Of a DNA stretch of 13,263 bases, positions 1 to 6,730 are shown piece after piece (position 1 is the first letter of the stretch; every line of letters begins with the position of its first letter). The notes beneath the pieces are model-generated. The model made no database searches. It saw only the letters and a list, made by a program, of their open reading frames with translations, and was not told the DNA's origin. Source of the DNA: Clostridiales bacterium UBA4362 (GTDB lineage Bacteria > Bacillota > Clostridia > TANB77 > CAG-508); NCBI GenBank assembly GCA_002393975.1, contig DGSM01000065.1:1-13263 (forward strand), read 5' to 3'. The position numbers and the translations under genes are program-made.

Positions 1-1060
1 CTTCAGCAAGTTTTTGCGCTTCCTCATCTGTCTCAACTTTATTGAAGTCAACTCCTGTTCTATCTTTAATAGAATCAATCATTGTAACTCTATCCCATGC
101 TGGAGTTAAATCTATTTCTGTTCCTTGATATGTAATCTTTAATGTTCCACATACTTTTTCAGCAAGACGAGTAATTATTTCTTCGGTAATATCCATCATA
201 TCATGATAGTCTTCATATGCACTATATAATTCCATATTGGTAAATTCTGGATTATGCTTAATATCCATTCCTTCATTTCTGAAATTTTTGCATATTTCAA
301 ATACTTTATCATAACCTCCAACAATTAACCTTTTTAAGTTTAATTCTGGAGCAACTCTCATATACATATCCATGTCTAATGTATTATGATGTGTAACAAA
401 TGGTCTTGCACTATCACCAGTAATTAAGTTAAGAAGAATTGGAGTTTCAACTTCAAGGTATCCTTTTTCTTCTAGAATTTTTCTTAGTTCACTAATAATC
501 AAGCTTCTCTTTAAGAAAGTTTCTTTAACTTCTGGATTTACTATTAAATCAACATATCTTTGTCTATATCTTAAATCAGTGTCTTTTAATCCATGGAATT
601 TTTCTGGTAATGGTCTTAAAGATTTTGTTAATAATTTTATTTCTTTAGCATGAACAGAAATCTCTTCTGTTCTTGTTTTAAATACGAATCCTGTTAGACC
701 TATAATGTCACCAATGTCTAATTCCTTAAATAATTTATAATTATCTTCACCTAAATCATTGATACTAACATATGATTGAATTTGTCCTTCTGAATCTTGA
801 ATATGGCAAAAAGAAGCTTTACCCATTATTCTTTTAGACATAATTCTTCCAGCTATTGTAACATCTTTATTCTCTAATTCTTCATAATTGTCTTTAATTT
901 GTTTTGTTGTATGAGTTCTATTAAATTTAGTTATTTTAAAAGGATCATTTCCCGCTTCTCTTAACTTATCTAATTTCTCTCTTCTAACTTGCATTAAATG
1001 ATTCATGTCAAGTTCTTCAATTGGCTCTTCATTATTGTTTTGTTCATTCTTATTTGCCAT
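1..1060 (-). CDS. lysS: Lysyl-tRNA synthetase, class II (3' end cut off by window edge)
   Basis: Charges tRNA-Lys with lysine in the cytoplasm, using ATP. The first 353 codons are visible; the frame stays open to the left edge, so roughly the last 140-150 residues of a usual protein of about 500 are outside. Residues ~65-145 form the OB-fold anticodon-binding domain (VTIAGRIMSKR, then KASFCHIQD). The class II catalytic core begins near 160: LRYRQRYVDL at 163-172, motif 1 around 178-208, and motif 2 with the signature FRNEG at 260-264 followed by HNPEFTNMELY (269-279). THHNTLDMDMYMRVAPEL (223-240) matches the lysine-pocket region of bacterial LysRS. The ATG has GAAAGGGA eight bases upstream (1069-1076). 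A separate promoter and an upstream terminator indicate its own transcription unit. The loop before ARPF reads NLITGDS, where I recall the family having Pro-Gly-Gly-Ala. Identity is secure; motif 3 cannot be checked. Confidence 0.97.
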   Translation of the reverse strand, partial: MANKNEQNNNEEPIEELDMNHLMQVRREKLDKLREAGNDPFKITKFNRTHTTKQIKDNYEELENKDVTIAGRIMSKRIMGKASFCHIQDSEGQIQSYVSINDLGEDNYKLFKELDIGDIIGLTGFVFKTRTEEISVHAKEIKLLTKSLRPLPEKFHGLKDTDLRYRQRYVDLIVNPEVKETFLKRSLIISELRKILEEKGYLEVETPILLNLITGDSARPFVTHHNTLDMDMYMRVAPELNLKRLIVGGYDKVFEICKNFRNEGMDIKHNPEFTNMELYSAYEDYHDMMDITEEIITRLAEKVCGTLKITYQGTEIDLTPAWDRVTMIDSIKDRTGVDFNKVETDEEAQKLAE

Positions 1061-1097
1061 AATTTTAATCCCTTTCAAAATAAAATTTCGCAAAGAT

Positions 1098-1126
1098 ATT
1101 ATATCTTATAATCCAATATTTGTAAA
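1098..1126 (-). promoter_or_regulatory. Sigma-70-type promoter of lysS
   Basis: On the minus strand, -35 TTTACA (1121-1126) and -10 TATAAT (1098-1103) are separated by exactly 17 bases. This predicts a transcript start near 1091 and a leader of about 30 bases, which is too short for a T-box or riboswitch. The -10 sits at the centre of a perfect 7-bp inverted repeat, AAGATAT-A-ATATCTT (1093-1107). This may be an operator or only a consequence of AT richness. Confidence 0.8.
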
Positions 1127-1227
1127 CCTTATAAGTAGATTTTCTAGGCCTCTTTGCTAGCCTTTTTAATATTTTTTAATATAGTCTTTTTCATATTTTT
1201 TATATATTTTAAATTGTATAATAATTC

Positions 1228-1259
1228 AAAAAAGAGTCTGTTTTATTCAGACTCTTTTT
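1228..1259 (-). terminator. Rho-independent terminator after the radA-cyclophilin unit
   Basis: A perfect inverted repeat pairs AGAGTCTG (1233-1240) with CAGACTCT (1248-1255) around a 7-base loop. The A run 1228-1232 and T run 1256-1259 extend the stem. Read on the minus strand, the hairpin ends in a run of T residues. It lies about 55 bases past the cyclophilin stop codon and before the lysS promoter. Because both flanks are A/T runs it could also work on the plus strand, although no plus-strand gene ends here. Confidence 0.88.
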
Positions 1260-1270
1260 AGTAAAAATAC

Positions 1271-1296
1271 TAATTAATAATTATCTTTATTAATTA
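1271..1296 (-). other. AT-only hairpin between cyclophilin stop and terminator
   Basis: TAATTAATAA (1271-1280) and TTATTAATTA (1287-1296) form a perfect 10-bp inverted repeat with a 6-base loop. On the minus strand it is followed a few bases later by TTTTT. It may be a weak auxiliary terminator or an mRNA 3'-end stabilising structure, but in DNA this AT-rich a chance repeat is possible. The rest of 1061-1314 holds only the lysS promoter, its ribosome binding site and the main terminator. Confidence 0.35.
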
Positions 1297-1314
1297 AAAA
1301 ATAACTTATTTTTA

Positions 1315-2550
1315 TTATTGTAACCCTGCACCACCATAATATTGTCTCATCATGTATGAATAATAATCAAATGGTTCTTGTGTCTTTGGTTTTCCGTAAT
1401 CAACTCCATGTGTATCAACTCTTATTGAAGTAATAACTGGTGGATCTATTGGCATATCTTGTTTTAAAGTATTGTCTCCACTCTCTCTTGTTTGAACTTC
1501 AACATTAGCTATTTTATCTACAACATCCATTCCTTCGATTACTTTACCAAAACCTGCATATTGTCCATCTAGTGAGCTTTCATGTTCTTCACTTGTTACA
1601 ATAAAGAATTGGCAAGATGCTGAATTATAACCTTCTTTTGCAACTGTTGTACCAAGACTACTATAGTCTGATCTAGCCATTGCAATTACACCTCTTTTGC
1701 ATTTTAAAGTGTTCTTATCATAGCCATTCATTGCAAATTCACCTTCAATTGAATACTCTGCTGTATCATCTTCTGCTGATGTATTATTAGCATCAGTATT
1801 GTTCTCTGCATTCTTTTCTTCTTCGCTCTTTAGATCTCCTAATGTTGCATTTCCAGAACCATCTCCATTTGGATCTCCACCTTGAATCATGAAGTCAGGA
1901 ATTGTTCTATGGAAAGTTAATCCATCATAGAATTCATTATTTGATAAAGCAATAAAGTTTGTTACAGTATTAGGTGCATATTCAGGTAATAATTCTACTT
2001 TTATTGTTCCATAGTTTTCTACTTCAATAGTAGCAACTGGATTTTGAGTAGTATAATTTACTTTCTTTATTATAGTGTTTGTAACGTAAGCAATTAATCC
2101 TAGAACTAAAACAATAACTATTGCAGTTACTATTAAAGATACTTTTTGTTTAGTCTGAATTGCATATTTATTATTTTCTAAAGCTGCTTTTCTTTTTTCT
2201 TTTTCTTCTTTTTTAGCAACTTTTTCAGCTTTTTTCTCCGCCTTTTTTTCTGCTTTTTTGTCTGATTTTTTATCTTTTTTAGATTCTTCTACTTTTTCTT
2301 CAACTTCAACTTTTAATTCATCTTTTACTTTTTCTTTTTCTTTATCTTTCTTTGAAGTAGATTCCTCTTTAACTATCTCTTTTTTAGCATCCTTTTTATT
2401 TTTATTAGAATCAGCTTTTTTAGAAGTGTTTTTCTTTGTATCATTCTTCTTTGAATCGTTCTTTTTTACTTCTTCTTTAACTTCTTTTACTTCTTTTTTA
2501 GATTCTTCTTTCTTCTTTTCAGTTTTCTTATTGTTATTTTTGTTTGCCAT
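1315..2550 (-). CDS. Membrane-anchored cyclophilin-type peptidyl-prolyl isomerase with Lys/Glu-rich tail
   Basis: Predicted to speed cis-trans isomerisation of X-Pro bonds during folding of proteins at the outer face of the membrane. Residues 1-125 are a low-complexity, mostly Lys/Glu tail. One transmembrane helix spans about 137-162, and the cyclophilin domain runs from about 172 to 380. The tail has no signal peptide and lies N-terminal to the helix, so the likely topology is tail inside, enzyme outside. Active-site residues of the family are visible: FHRTIPDFMIQGGDP (213-227, with R215, F220, M221, Q223) and SCQFFI (312-317). The position of human CypA Trp121 is Ser326 and that of His126 is Tyr331. 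An acidic Asn/Glu-rich insertion (about 241-265) enlarges one loop. The C-terminus is Tyr/Gly-rich (396-409). AGAAAGGA (2564-2571) lies 13 bases before the ATG, rather far, but an in-frame stop just upstream and no other Met before residue 221 fix this start. It follows radA by 34 bases, in the same unit. Confidence 0.93.
   Translation of the reverse strand: MANKNNNKKTEKKKEESKKEVKEVKEEVKKNDSKKNDTKKNTSKKADSNKNKKDAKKEIVKEESTSKKDKEKEKVKDELKVEVEEKVEESKKDKKSDKKAEKKAEKKAEKVAKKEEKEKRKAALENNKYAIQTKQKVSLIVTAIVIVLVLGLIAYVTNTIIKKVNYTTQNPVATIEVENYGTIKVELLPEYAPNTVTNFIALSNNEFYDGLTFHRTIPDFMIQGGDPNGDGSGNATLGDLKSEEEKNAENNTDANNTSAEDDTAEYSIEGEFAMNGYDKNTLKCKRGVIAMARSDYSSLGTTVAKEGYNSASCQFFIVTSEEHESSLDGQYAGFGKVIEGMDVVDKIANVEVQTRESGDNTLKQDMPIDPPVITSIRVDTHGVDYGKPKTQEPFDYYSYMMRQYYGGAGLQ
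2221..2253 (-). repeat. Tandem AEKK-coding repeat in the cyclophilin tail
   Basis: Residues 100-110 of the cyclophilin are AEKKAEKKAEK, tandem four-residue units. Similar KK/EE-rich units fill much of residues 8-120. The nucleotide sequence is nearly pure T/C on the plus strand and so open to replication slippage; tail length may vary among strains. The alternating charge pattern suits an extended or single-helix structure. Confidence 0.6.
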
Positions 2551-2584
2551 TTCTATTTAAGTATCCTTTCTAAAAAATGCTTTC

Positions 2585-3943
2585 TTACTTGATGCCTATT
2601 GCCTTTAAAGCCTCATTAATATTCCTAACGCCTATTATATCTAAATCATAGGATTTTTTCAATAGTTTTTTATTATTTTGTGGAATTATAGCCTTCTTAA
2701 TTCCAAGTCTTTCCATTTCATTTAATCTTTTATCAATTAAATTTACGCTTCTAACTTCTCCCGTTAATCCTAATTCTCCTACCACTGCCGTGTCTTTAGG
2801 AATATAGGTATCTTTATAGCAAGAAGCAACTACTAAGGCTATTGCTAAATCTGCTGCAGGCTCTCCTATTTTCATACCACTTGCAACATTTAAGTATACA
2901 TCTTGTGAGCCAAGTGATAAATGACCTCTTTTTTCAAGAACTGCAATTAGCATCGTTAGCCTGTTAAAATCTATTCCTGTTGCCGCTCTTTTAGGCATTC
3001 CATATACAGAAGTAGTTGTTAATGCTTGAAGTTCAATAAGAAGAGCTCTTGTTCCTTCTATTGTAGCCGTAATACATGCTCCTGGAAACTTCTCTGAACT
3101 TTCAGAAGATAAAAGTACATCTGAAGGATCTTTAACCTCAAGCATTCCTTCACTTGCCATTTCAAACATTCCAACTTCATTAGTTGAACCAAATCTATTT
3201 TTAGCAGCTCTTAATATTCTATAAGAAAAATATCTTTCACCCTCTAGATATAATACTGTATCTACCATATGCTCTAAAACTCTTGGTCCTGCAATATTTC
3301 CATCTTTAGTAACATGTCCAATTATAATAGTAGTTATTCCATTTTGTTTGCAACATCTCATTAGTCTTGCTGTTATTTCTCTTACTTGTGATACTGTTCC
3401 TGGAGCAGATGATATTTCAGGTGCAAACATAGTTTGAATTGAGTCCACTACTACTAATAATGGTTTCATATTTAGTATATTTTCTTCTATTGCATTTATA
3501 TCTGTTTCTCCATAAAACATAATATTATCATTATCTATATCTAGTCTATCTGCACGTAGCTTTACTTGCTCTGCTGATTCTTCTCCAGATACATATAATA
3601 TTTTTCCATCCTTAGCCATATTGTTACATAGTTGAAGTACCAAGGTTGACTTTCCAATACCAGGTTCTCCTCCTAATAATATTAGCGAGCCTTTTACAAG
3701 TCCACCTCCTAGTGTTCTATTTATTTCCTCAAAACCAGTATCAGTTCTTATAGCATCTTTACCTTCAAAAGTATTTAATGCTTGTGGTTTTGTATCTGAT
3801 TTAGTTTTGCTTTTTGAAGATGTTGTGATTTCTTGTTCTTCATAAAATGAATTCCACGCTCCACATGAAGGACATTTTCCCAACCATTTACTAGATTCAT
3901 ATCCACATTCACTACATACAAAAATTGTTTTTGACTTTGCCAT
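2585..3943 (-). CDS. radA: DNA repair protein RadA (Sms)
   Basis: A RecA-like ATPase that helps RecA-driven recombination by extending and processing branched DNA intermediates. All family landmarks are present in 452 residues, the usual length. An N-terminal C4 zinc finger has C10, C13, C24 and C27 (CSECG, CPSCGAW). The ATPase core has Walker A GGEPGIGKST (91-100) and a Walker B strand LVVVDSIQT (163-171). The RadA-specific KNRFG motif is at 248-252. The C-terminal Lon-protease-like domain, about 275-452, contains the family stretches GIDFNRLTML (323-332) and GEPAADLAIAL (360-370). The ATG has AGAAAGGA five bases upstream (3949-3956). It is the first gene of a two-gene unit with the cyclophilin and has a promoter directly upstream that overlaps the preceding terminator. 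No LexA-type box is evident, so SOS control is not supported. Confidence 0.98.
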   Translation of the reverse strand: MAKSKTIFVCSECGYESSKWLGKCPSCGAWNSFYEEQEITTSSKSKTKSDTKPQALNTFEGKDAIRTDTGFEEINRTLGGGLVKGSLILLGGEPGIGKSTLVLQLCNNMAKDGKILYVSGEESAEQVKLRADRLDIDNDNIMFYGETDINAIEENILNMKPLLVVVDSIQTMFAPEISSAPGTVSQVREITARLMRCCKQNGITTIIIGHVTKDGNIAGPRVLEHMVDTVLYLEGERYFSYRILRAAKNRFGSTNEVGMFEMASEGMLEVKDPSDVLLSSESSEKFPGACITATIEGTRALLIELQALTTTSVYGMPKRAATGIDFNRLTMLIAVLEKRGHLSLGSQDVYLNVASGMKIGEPAADLAIALVVASCYKDTYIPKDTAVVGELGLTGEVRSVNLIDKRLNEMERLGIKKAIIPQNNKKLLKKSYDLDIIGVRNINEALKAIGIK

Positions 3944-3966
3944 AGCATTCCTTTCTTGTCCCTAAA

Positions 3967-4008
3967 TTAAACAAAATTAACAGATATTATTTATAATATC
4001 TGTTAATT
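3967..4008 (-). terminator. Hairpin terminator after the five-gene ftsK cluster
   Basis: A perfect 15-bp inverted repeat (3975-3989 pairing with 3994-4008) has a 4-base loop, with arm core AACAGATATTA. On the minus strand it is followed by the T-rich stretch TTGTTTAATTT. It starts 15 bases after the stop of the DUF3592-like gene. The stem has only two G-C pairs, so it may end transcription only partly and allow read-through into radA. As a symmetric site over a -10 box it could also bind a regulator. Confidence 0.6.
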
Positions 4009-4021
4009 CTTCTTTTGTAAA
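3993..4021 (-). promoter_or_regulatory. Probable radA promoter overlapping the upstream terminator
   Basis: On the minus strand, -35 TTTACA (4016-4021) and -10 TATTAT (3993-3998) are 17 bases apart. The predicted start is near 3986, giving a leader of about 43 bases. The -35 begins only three bases after the stop codon of the preceding gene, and the -10 lies in one arm of the hairpin at 3975-4008. The 17-base spacing and near-consensus boxes make this credible, but AT-rich DNA gives chance matches. Confidence 0.65.
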
Positions 4022-4023
4022 TC

Positions 4024-4740
4024 TTATTTTAATATATCTGGAATAATCATTGTATAATTTTCAGCATTTGTTTTATCTAAATTAACCTCAAAAGTAGTAA
4101 TACTTTTTTCAAGAATCTTTCTTTGAGGACTTTTCCATAAATCTTCACTTACAAATCTATATTTCTTTTTGTCAACAGGGTTTCTCCATTCACAAATTAT
4201 ATTATAAGGATGGCTTCCGAACACCGTTACATCAGAATTTATTAGTGTTTCAACATATCTAGCATGAATTGTCATAAAGTTTTCTTTAGATATTGAAAAT
4301 TCTCTTTCTTTATCTTTTTTTATTCCTTTATGCTTTACTATAATAGCTATTATTGTTATTACTAAAAATATTATGGATGCTACAAAAGATGCAATACTAA
4401 TGTGTTCACCTTCTTCAGTTCCAGCTTTAGTATGATCATCTTTGTAATAATATATTTTTATTTCTTGTCCAACTTTATATGTTTGGTCATAGTAGTTAAT
4501 CTTGGCCTCATATGTCTTCTTACCAATTGTATATTTTACATAGGTTAAATGCGTAATTTCTGTAGTATTCTCATCTTTTACTTCATCTATCTTTGAAATT
4601 GTTGCAGTTGTATATACTTTATTTTTTTCGTTATACGAACTTGCATAATACAAAATTGATGAAATAATGCAAGAAGTTATTGCAATTACTAGTAAAATAA
4701 TTAAAGTAAGATATGAAACTCTTTTATGAAAGTTTCTCAT
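4024..4740 (-). CDS. Small two-TM membrane protein resembling DUF3592
   Basis: Function unknown. Counted from my chosen start it has 238 residues. TM helices are at about 8-32 and 114-136. Between them lies an extracytoplasmic segment (40-112) with the pattern YxVGQEIKIYYYKDD (88-102), which resembles DUF3592 domains (beta-rich, ending in a Tyr-rich strand before a second TM helix). After TM2 comes a basic stretch KHKGIKKDKER (136-146), consistent with a cytoplasmic side, and a soluble C-terminal domain of about 90 residues that I do not recognise. The open frame extends 12 codons further to 4776, overlapping the upstream gene, but the ATG at 4740 has GAGGAAGT seven bases before it, while 4776 has no such site; I therefore take 4740. 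It is the last gene of the ftsK cluster, 22 bases after the GH15 gene. Confidence 0.75.
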   Translation of the reverse strand: MRNFHKRVSYLTLIILLVIAITSCIISSILYYASSYNEKNKVYTTATISKIDEVKDENTTEITHLTYVKYTIGKKTYEAKINYYDQTYKVGQEIKIYYYKDDHTKAGTEEGEHISIASFVASIIFLVITIIAIIVKHKGIKKDKEREFSISKENFMTIHARYVETLINSDVTVFGSHPYNIICEWRNPVDKKKYRFVSEDLWKSPQRKILEKSITTFEVNLDKTNAENYTMIIPDILK

Positions 4741-4746
4741 AATTTT

Positions 4747-4754
4747 ACTTCCTC
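4747..4754 (-). promoter_or_regulatory. Ribosome binding site that decides the start of the DUF3592-like gene
   Basis: GAGGAAGT on the minus strand, six bases before the ATG at 4740. It lies in the 22-base gap after the GH15 stop codon and supports the shorter, non-overlapping start over the ATG at 4776. Confidence 0.75.
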
Positions 4755-4762
4755 GCGATATA

Positions 4763-6730
4763 TTAATTTGAATCAATAAGCATTCCTAAAAACATTACAT
4801 GTGACCAAGCAAGGCCTATAACCCATCTTTCTGAAAAATCATTACTGCATTGCTCTGGTAGTAGTCCTAAATTTGTCTCTGAATTAATAACAAATTTAAG
4901 GCATTCTTCATAACGTTTTTTATCACCTATCATGTTATAATACATACCCATCCAACAAGTTGAAATAATCCATGGATATTCTCCTCCAACATAGTGATCA
5001 TCTTGATATCTTAAATATCCACTTGAGAAAGTTCTCAAAGTATAATTAATATAATCAACTGTGTTTTTCATTATATCATCTGTTGGTTCGAAAACCTTAA
5101 ATGGAACACAAGCTCCAATTATGCTAATGTCGCATTTTCTATCATTGTCATTTCTAACCAATACTTGTCTTTGTTTATCCACTAAGTTTTCAAGTATATA
5201 TTGTTTAATTCTTTTTTTATATTCTACATATCTTTGAATAAGCTCATCGTATTCTTGCTTCTTACTAGAATAAACTTTATTTTCTCTTATTAGCATTTTA
5301 TATATTTGAATCATTGATTCAAAAGCTGCATAAATTGCAGATAGAGAGAATAAATGAACACCTTCGTTTTCTTCCCAAAGATCATAGCTCTTGTGTTTAT
5401 ACCTTTCATCAACATCTTTGAAATCATACTTGGTTTCAAATTCTTTAATTACAGTATCTAAAAGGTCATTGTCTTGTAAAAGATAGCAAATGTATTTTTC
5501 TAAGAATTTAGTTGCTTTTTCTAGCATATCTAAATTATCTTGAATAAACTTTGCAATTCTTTTTCCAGTTCTTTTCTCTTCATTTTTATAATGTTGCCAT
5601 GCACCCCAAACAACTAATGCAGTTTCATCTACTTGATATCCCCAACAAGGTGCAAGTTTTCCATCTGTATAATATCTTTGTTCCCATAAACCACTTTTGG
5701 TTTGAGTCTCTTTTAAAAACTTACCATAGAATAATTCTATTTCATCTTCAAAGTCTAAATGATCCATGTAATTGTATATAAACACTGCATCTCTAGGCCA
5801 GCAATATGAATATCTACCACAAGTGTCTGTTTTTTCATCAACTTCTAATGTGGCAGCTACTCCTCCTGTACTTTCTTCTAATAATAATGGTAAAAATAGA
5901 ATAGTTCTTTTATAAATGTCAATTATTCTACTAGTTCTTTCTGTACCATCTAATTCAATTTTTAAAGTATCATGTGATTTTAAGAAGTCCTTCCAATAGT
6001 CTTCCGCTTCAAATAAAGCTTCATTACAATCTATTTTCTTTAATGAATTTATTACTTCTTCAGCTTTACTTACATCAACGTTTTCATAATTCATATATAA
6101 GTAAAGGTTAAATTCTTTTGTTTGTCCTGGTTTCAGTGTCCCAAGGTCATAACTAATTGAAGAATCATGGGACATTCCTACATAATCTTTATCATAAATA
6201 ACTCCAGAATTTATACTTTGATTTGAATTATTTACTTGATGACTTAACAAGTCTTGATTTGAAGTAATAATAAAAATACTATTATGAGAATATTGAACTA
6301 ATGAATTATCTAGAATCATTCCTGATGACATATTATTTTGAGTAGATATTACTGATGAATGAACTAAAAAGTTTAAGTTCAAATCTTTATCATTATCATT
6401 TATAAAAATATATTTTTTTGCTACAACATCTTGATCAATTAATACAAAATCTATTTGTTTTATTCTTAATTTAAAATATGAATTCTCTATTTGTGTATTA
6501 AGAATATTTGTGTTTTCAGTATAATATTGTTTATATGTATTGTTCACATCATAATGAAGGTAAATAAGGTCTGAGTCATTAACTTTTATTCCCGTATGGA
6601 AATAATCCAAAAACTGTCTATAATCAGGCTTTGGATAATAAAGTCTTAATAACTCACCATATTTACTAAAACTAGCTGTTATATTCTTATTTCCGATAAA
6701 AGCATCATTATAATACTTTTTATTTAGCAT
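4763..6730 (-). CDS. GH15 family glucoamylase-like glycoside hydrolase, cytoplasmic
   Basis: Predicted to release glucose from the non-reducing ends of alpha-glucans or malto/isomalto-oligosaccharides by an inverting mechanism. The 655 residues match the bacterial GH15 layout: an N-terminal beta-sandwich (about 1-230), a linker helix region, then an (alpha/alpha)6 barrel (about 265-655). Signature stretches are YCWPRDA (309-315), WGYQVDETALVVWGAW (363-378), YDLWEENEG (449-457), GGEYPWIISTCWMG (582-595) and GLLPEQ (622-627). By analogy with Aspergillus glucoamylase, E453 is the general acid and E626 the general base; both are present, so it should be active. There is no signal peptide, so the likely substrate is internal glycogen or imported oligosaccharide. 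The ATG overlaps the beta-CASP stop codon by one base (TAATG), with AAGGGAGAG upstream inside that gene, suggesting coupled translation. Exact substrate (maltodextrin, isomaltose, trehalose) cannot be read from the sequence. Confidence 0.93.
   Translation of the reverse strand: MLNKKYYNDAFIGNKNITASFSKYGELLRLYYPKPDYRQFLDYFHTGIKVNDSDLIYLHYDVNNTYKQYYTENTNILNTQIENSYFKLRIKQIDFVLIDQDVVAKKYIFINDNDKDLNLNFLVHSSVISTQNNMSSGMILDNSLVQYSHNSIFIITSNQDLLSHQVNNSNQSINSGVIYDKDYVGMSHDSSISYDLGTLKPGQTKEFNLYLYMNYENVDVSKAEEVINSLKKIDCNEALFEAEDYWKDFLKSHDTLKIELDGTERTSRIIDIYKRTILFLPLLLEESTGGVAATLEVDEKTDTCGRYSYCWPRDAVFIYNYMDHLDFEDEIELFYGKFLKETQTKSGLWEQRYYTDGKLAPCWGYQVDETALVVWGAWQHYKNEEKRTGKRIAKFIQDNLDMLEKATKFLEKYICYLLQDNDLLDTVIKEFETKYDFKDVDERYKHKSYDLWEENEGVHLFSLSAIYAAFESMIQIYKMLIRENKVYSSKKQEYDELIQRYVEYKKRIKQYILENLVDKQRQVLVRNDNDRKCDISIIGACVPFKVFEPTDDIMKNTVDYINYTLRTFSSGYLRYQDDHYVGGEYPWIISTCWMGMYYNMIGDKKRYEECLKFVINSETNLGLLPEQCSNDFSERWVIGLAWSHVMFLGMLIDSN

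Noticed and set aside
1061..1091. T-box or lysine riboswitch in the lysS leader
   Set aside because: The predicted leader is only about 30 bases and shows no T-box or riboswitch structure.
1141..1170. Possible hairpin around CTAGGCC and GCTAGCC
   Set aside because: The halves are not complementary over more than about four bases; no stable stem forms.
1144..1194. Possible 16-residue peptide MKKTILKNIKKASKEA upstream of lysS (minus strand)
   Set aside because: Although preceded by a loose promoter-like match, it has no Shine-Dalgarno sequence and lies upstream of the lysS promoter; such short frames are expected by chance.
2258..2560. Plus-strand open frame rich in Phe and Ser
   Set aside because: It is the complement of the Lys/Glu-rich cyclophilin tail; composition follows from AAA/GAA codons on the other strand, and it has no convincing ribosome binding site.
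4741..4776. ATG at 4776 as the start of the DUF3592-like gene
   Set aside because: It overlaps the GH15 gene, lacks a ribosome binding site, and adds 12 polar residues before the TM helix; the ATG at 4740 has GAGGAAGT properly spaced.
5551..5781. Plus-strand open frame of 76 codons inside the GH15 gene
   Set aside because: It is antisense to conserved catalytic-domain sequence and has no recognisable product or ribosome binding site.
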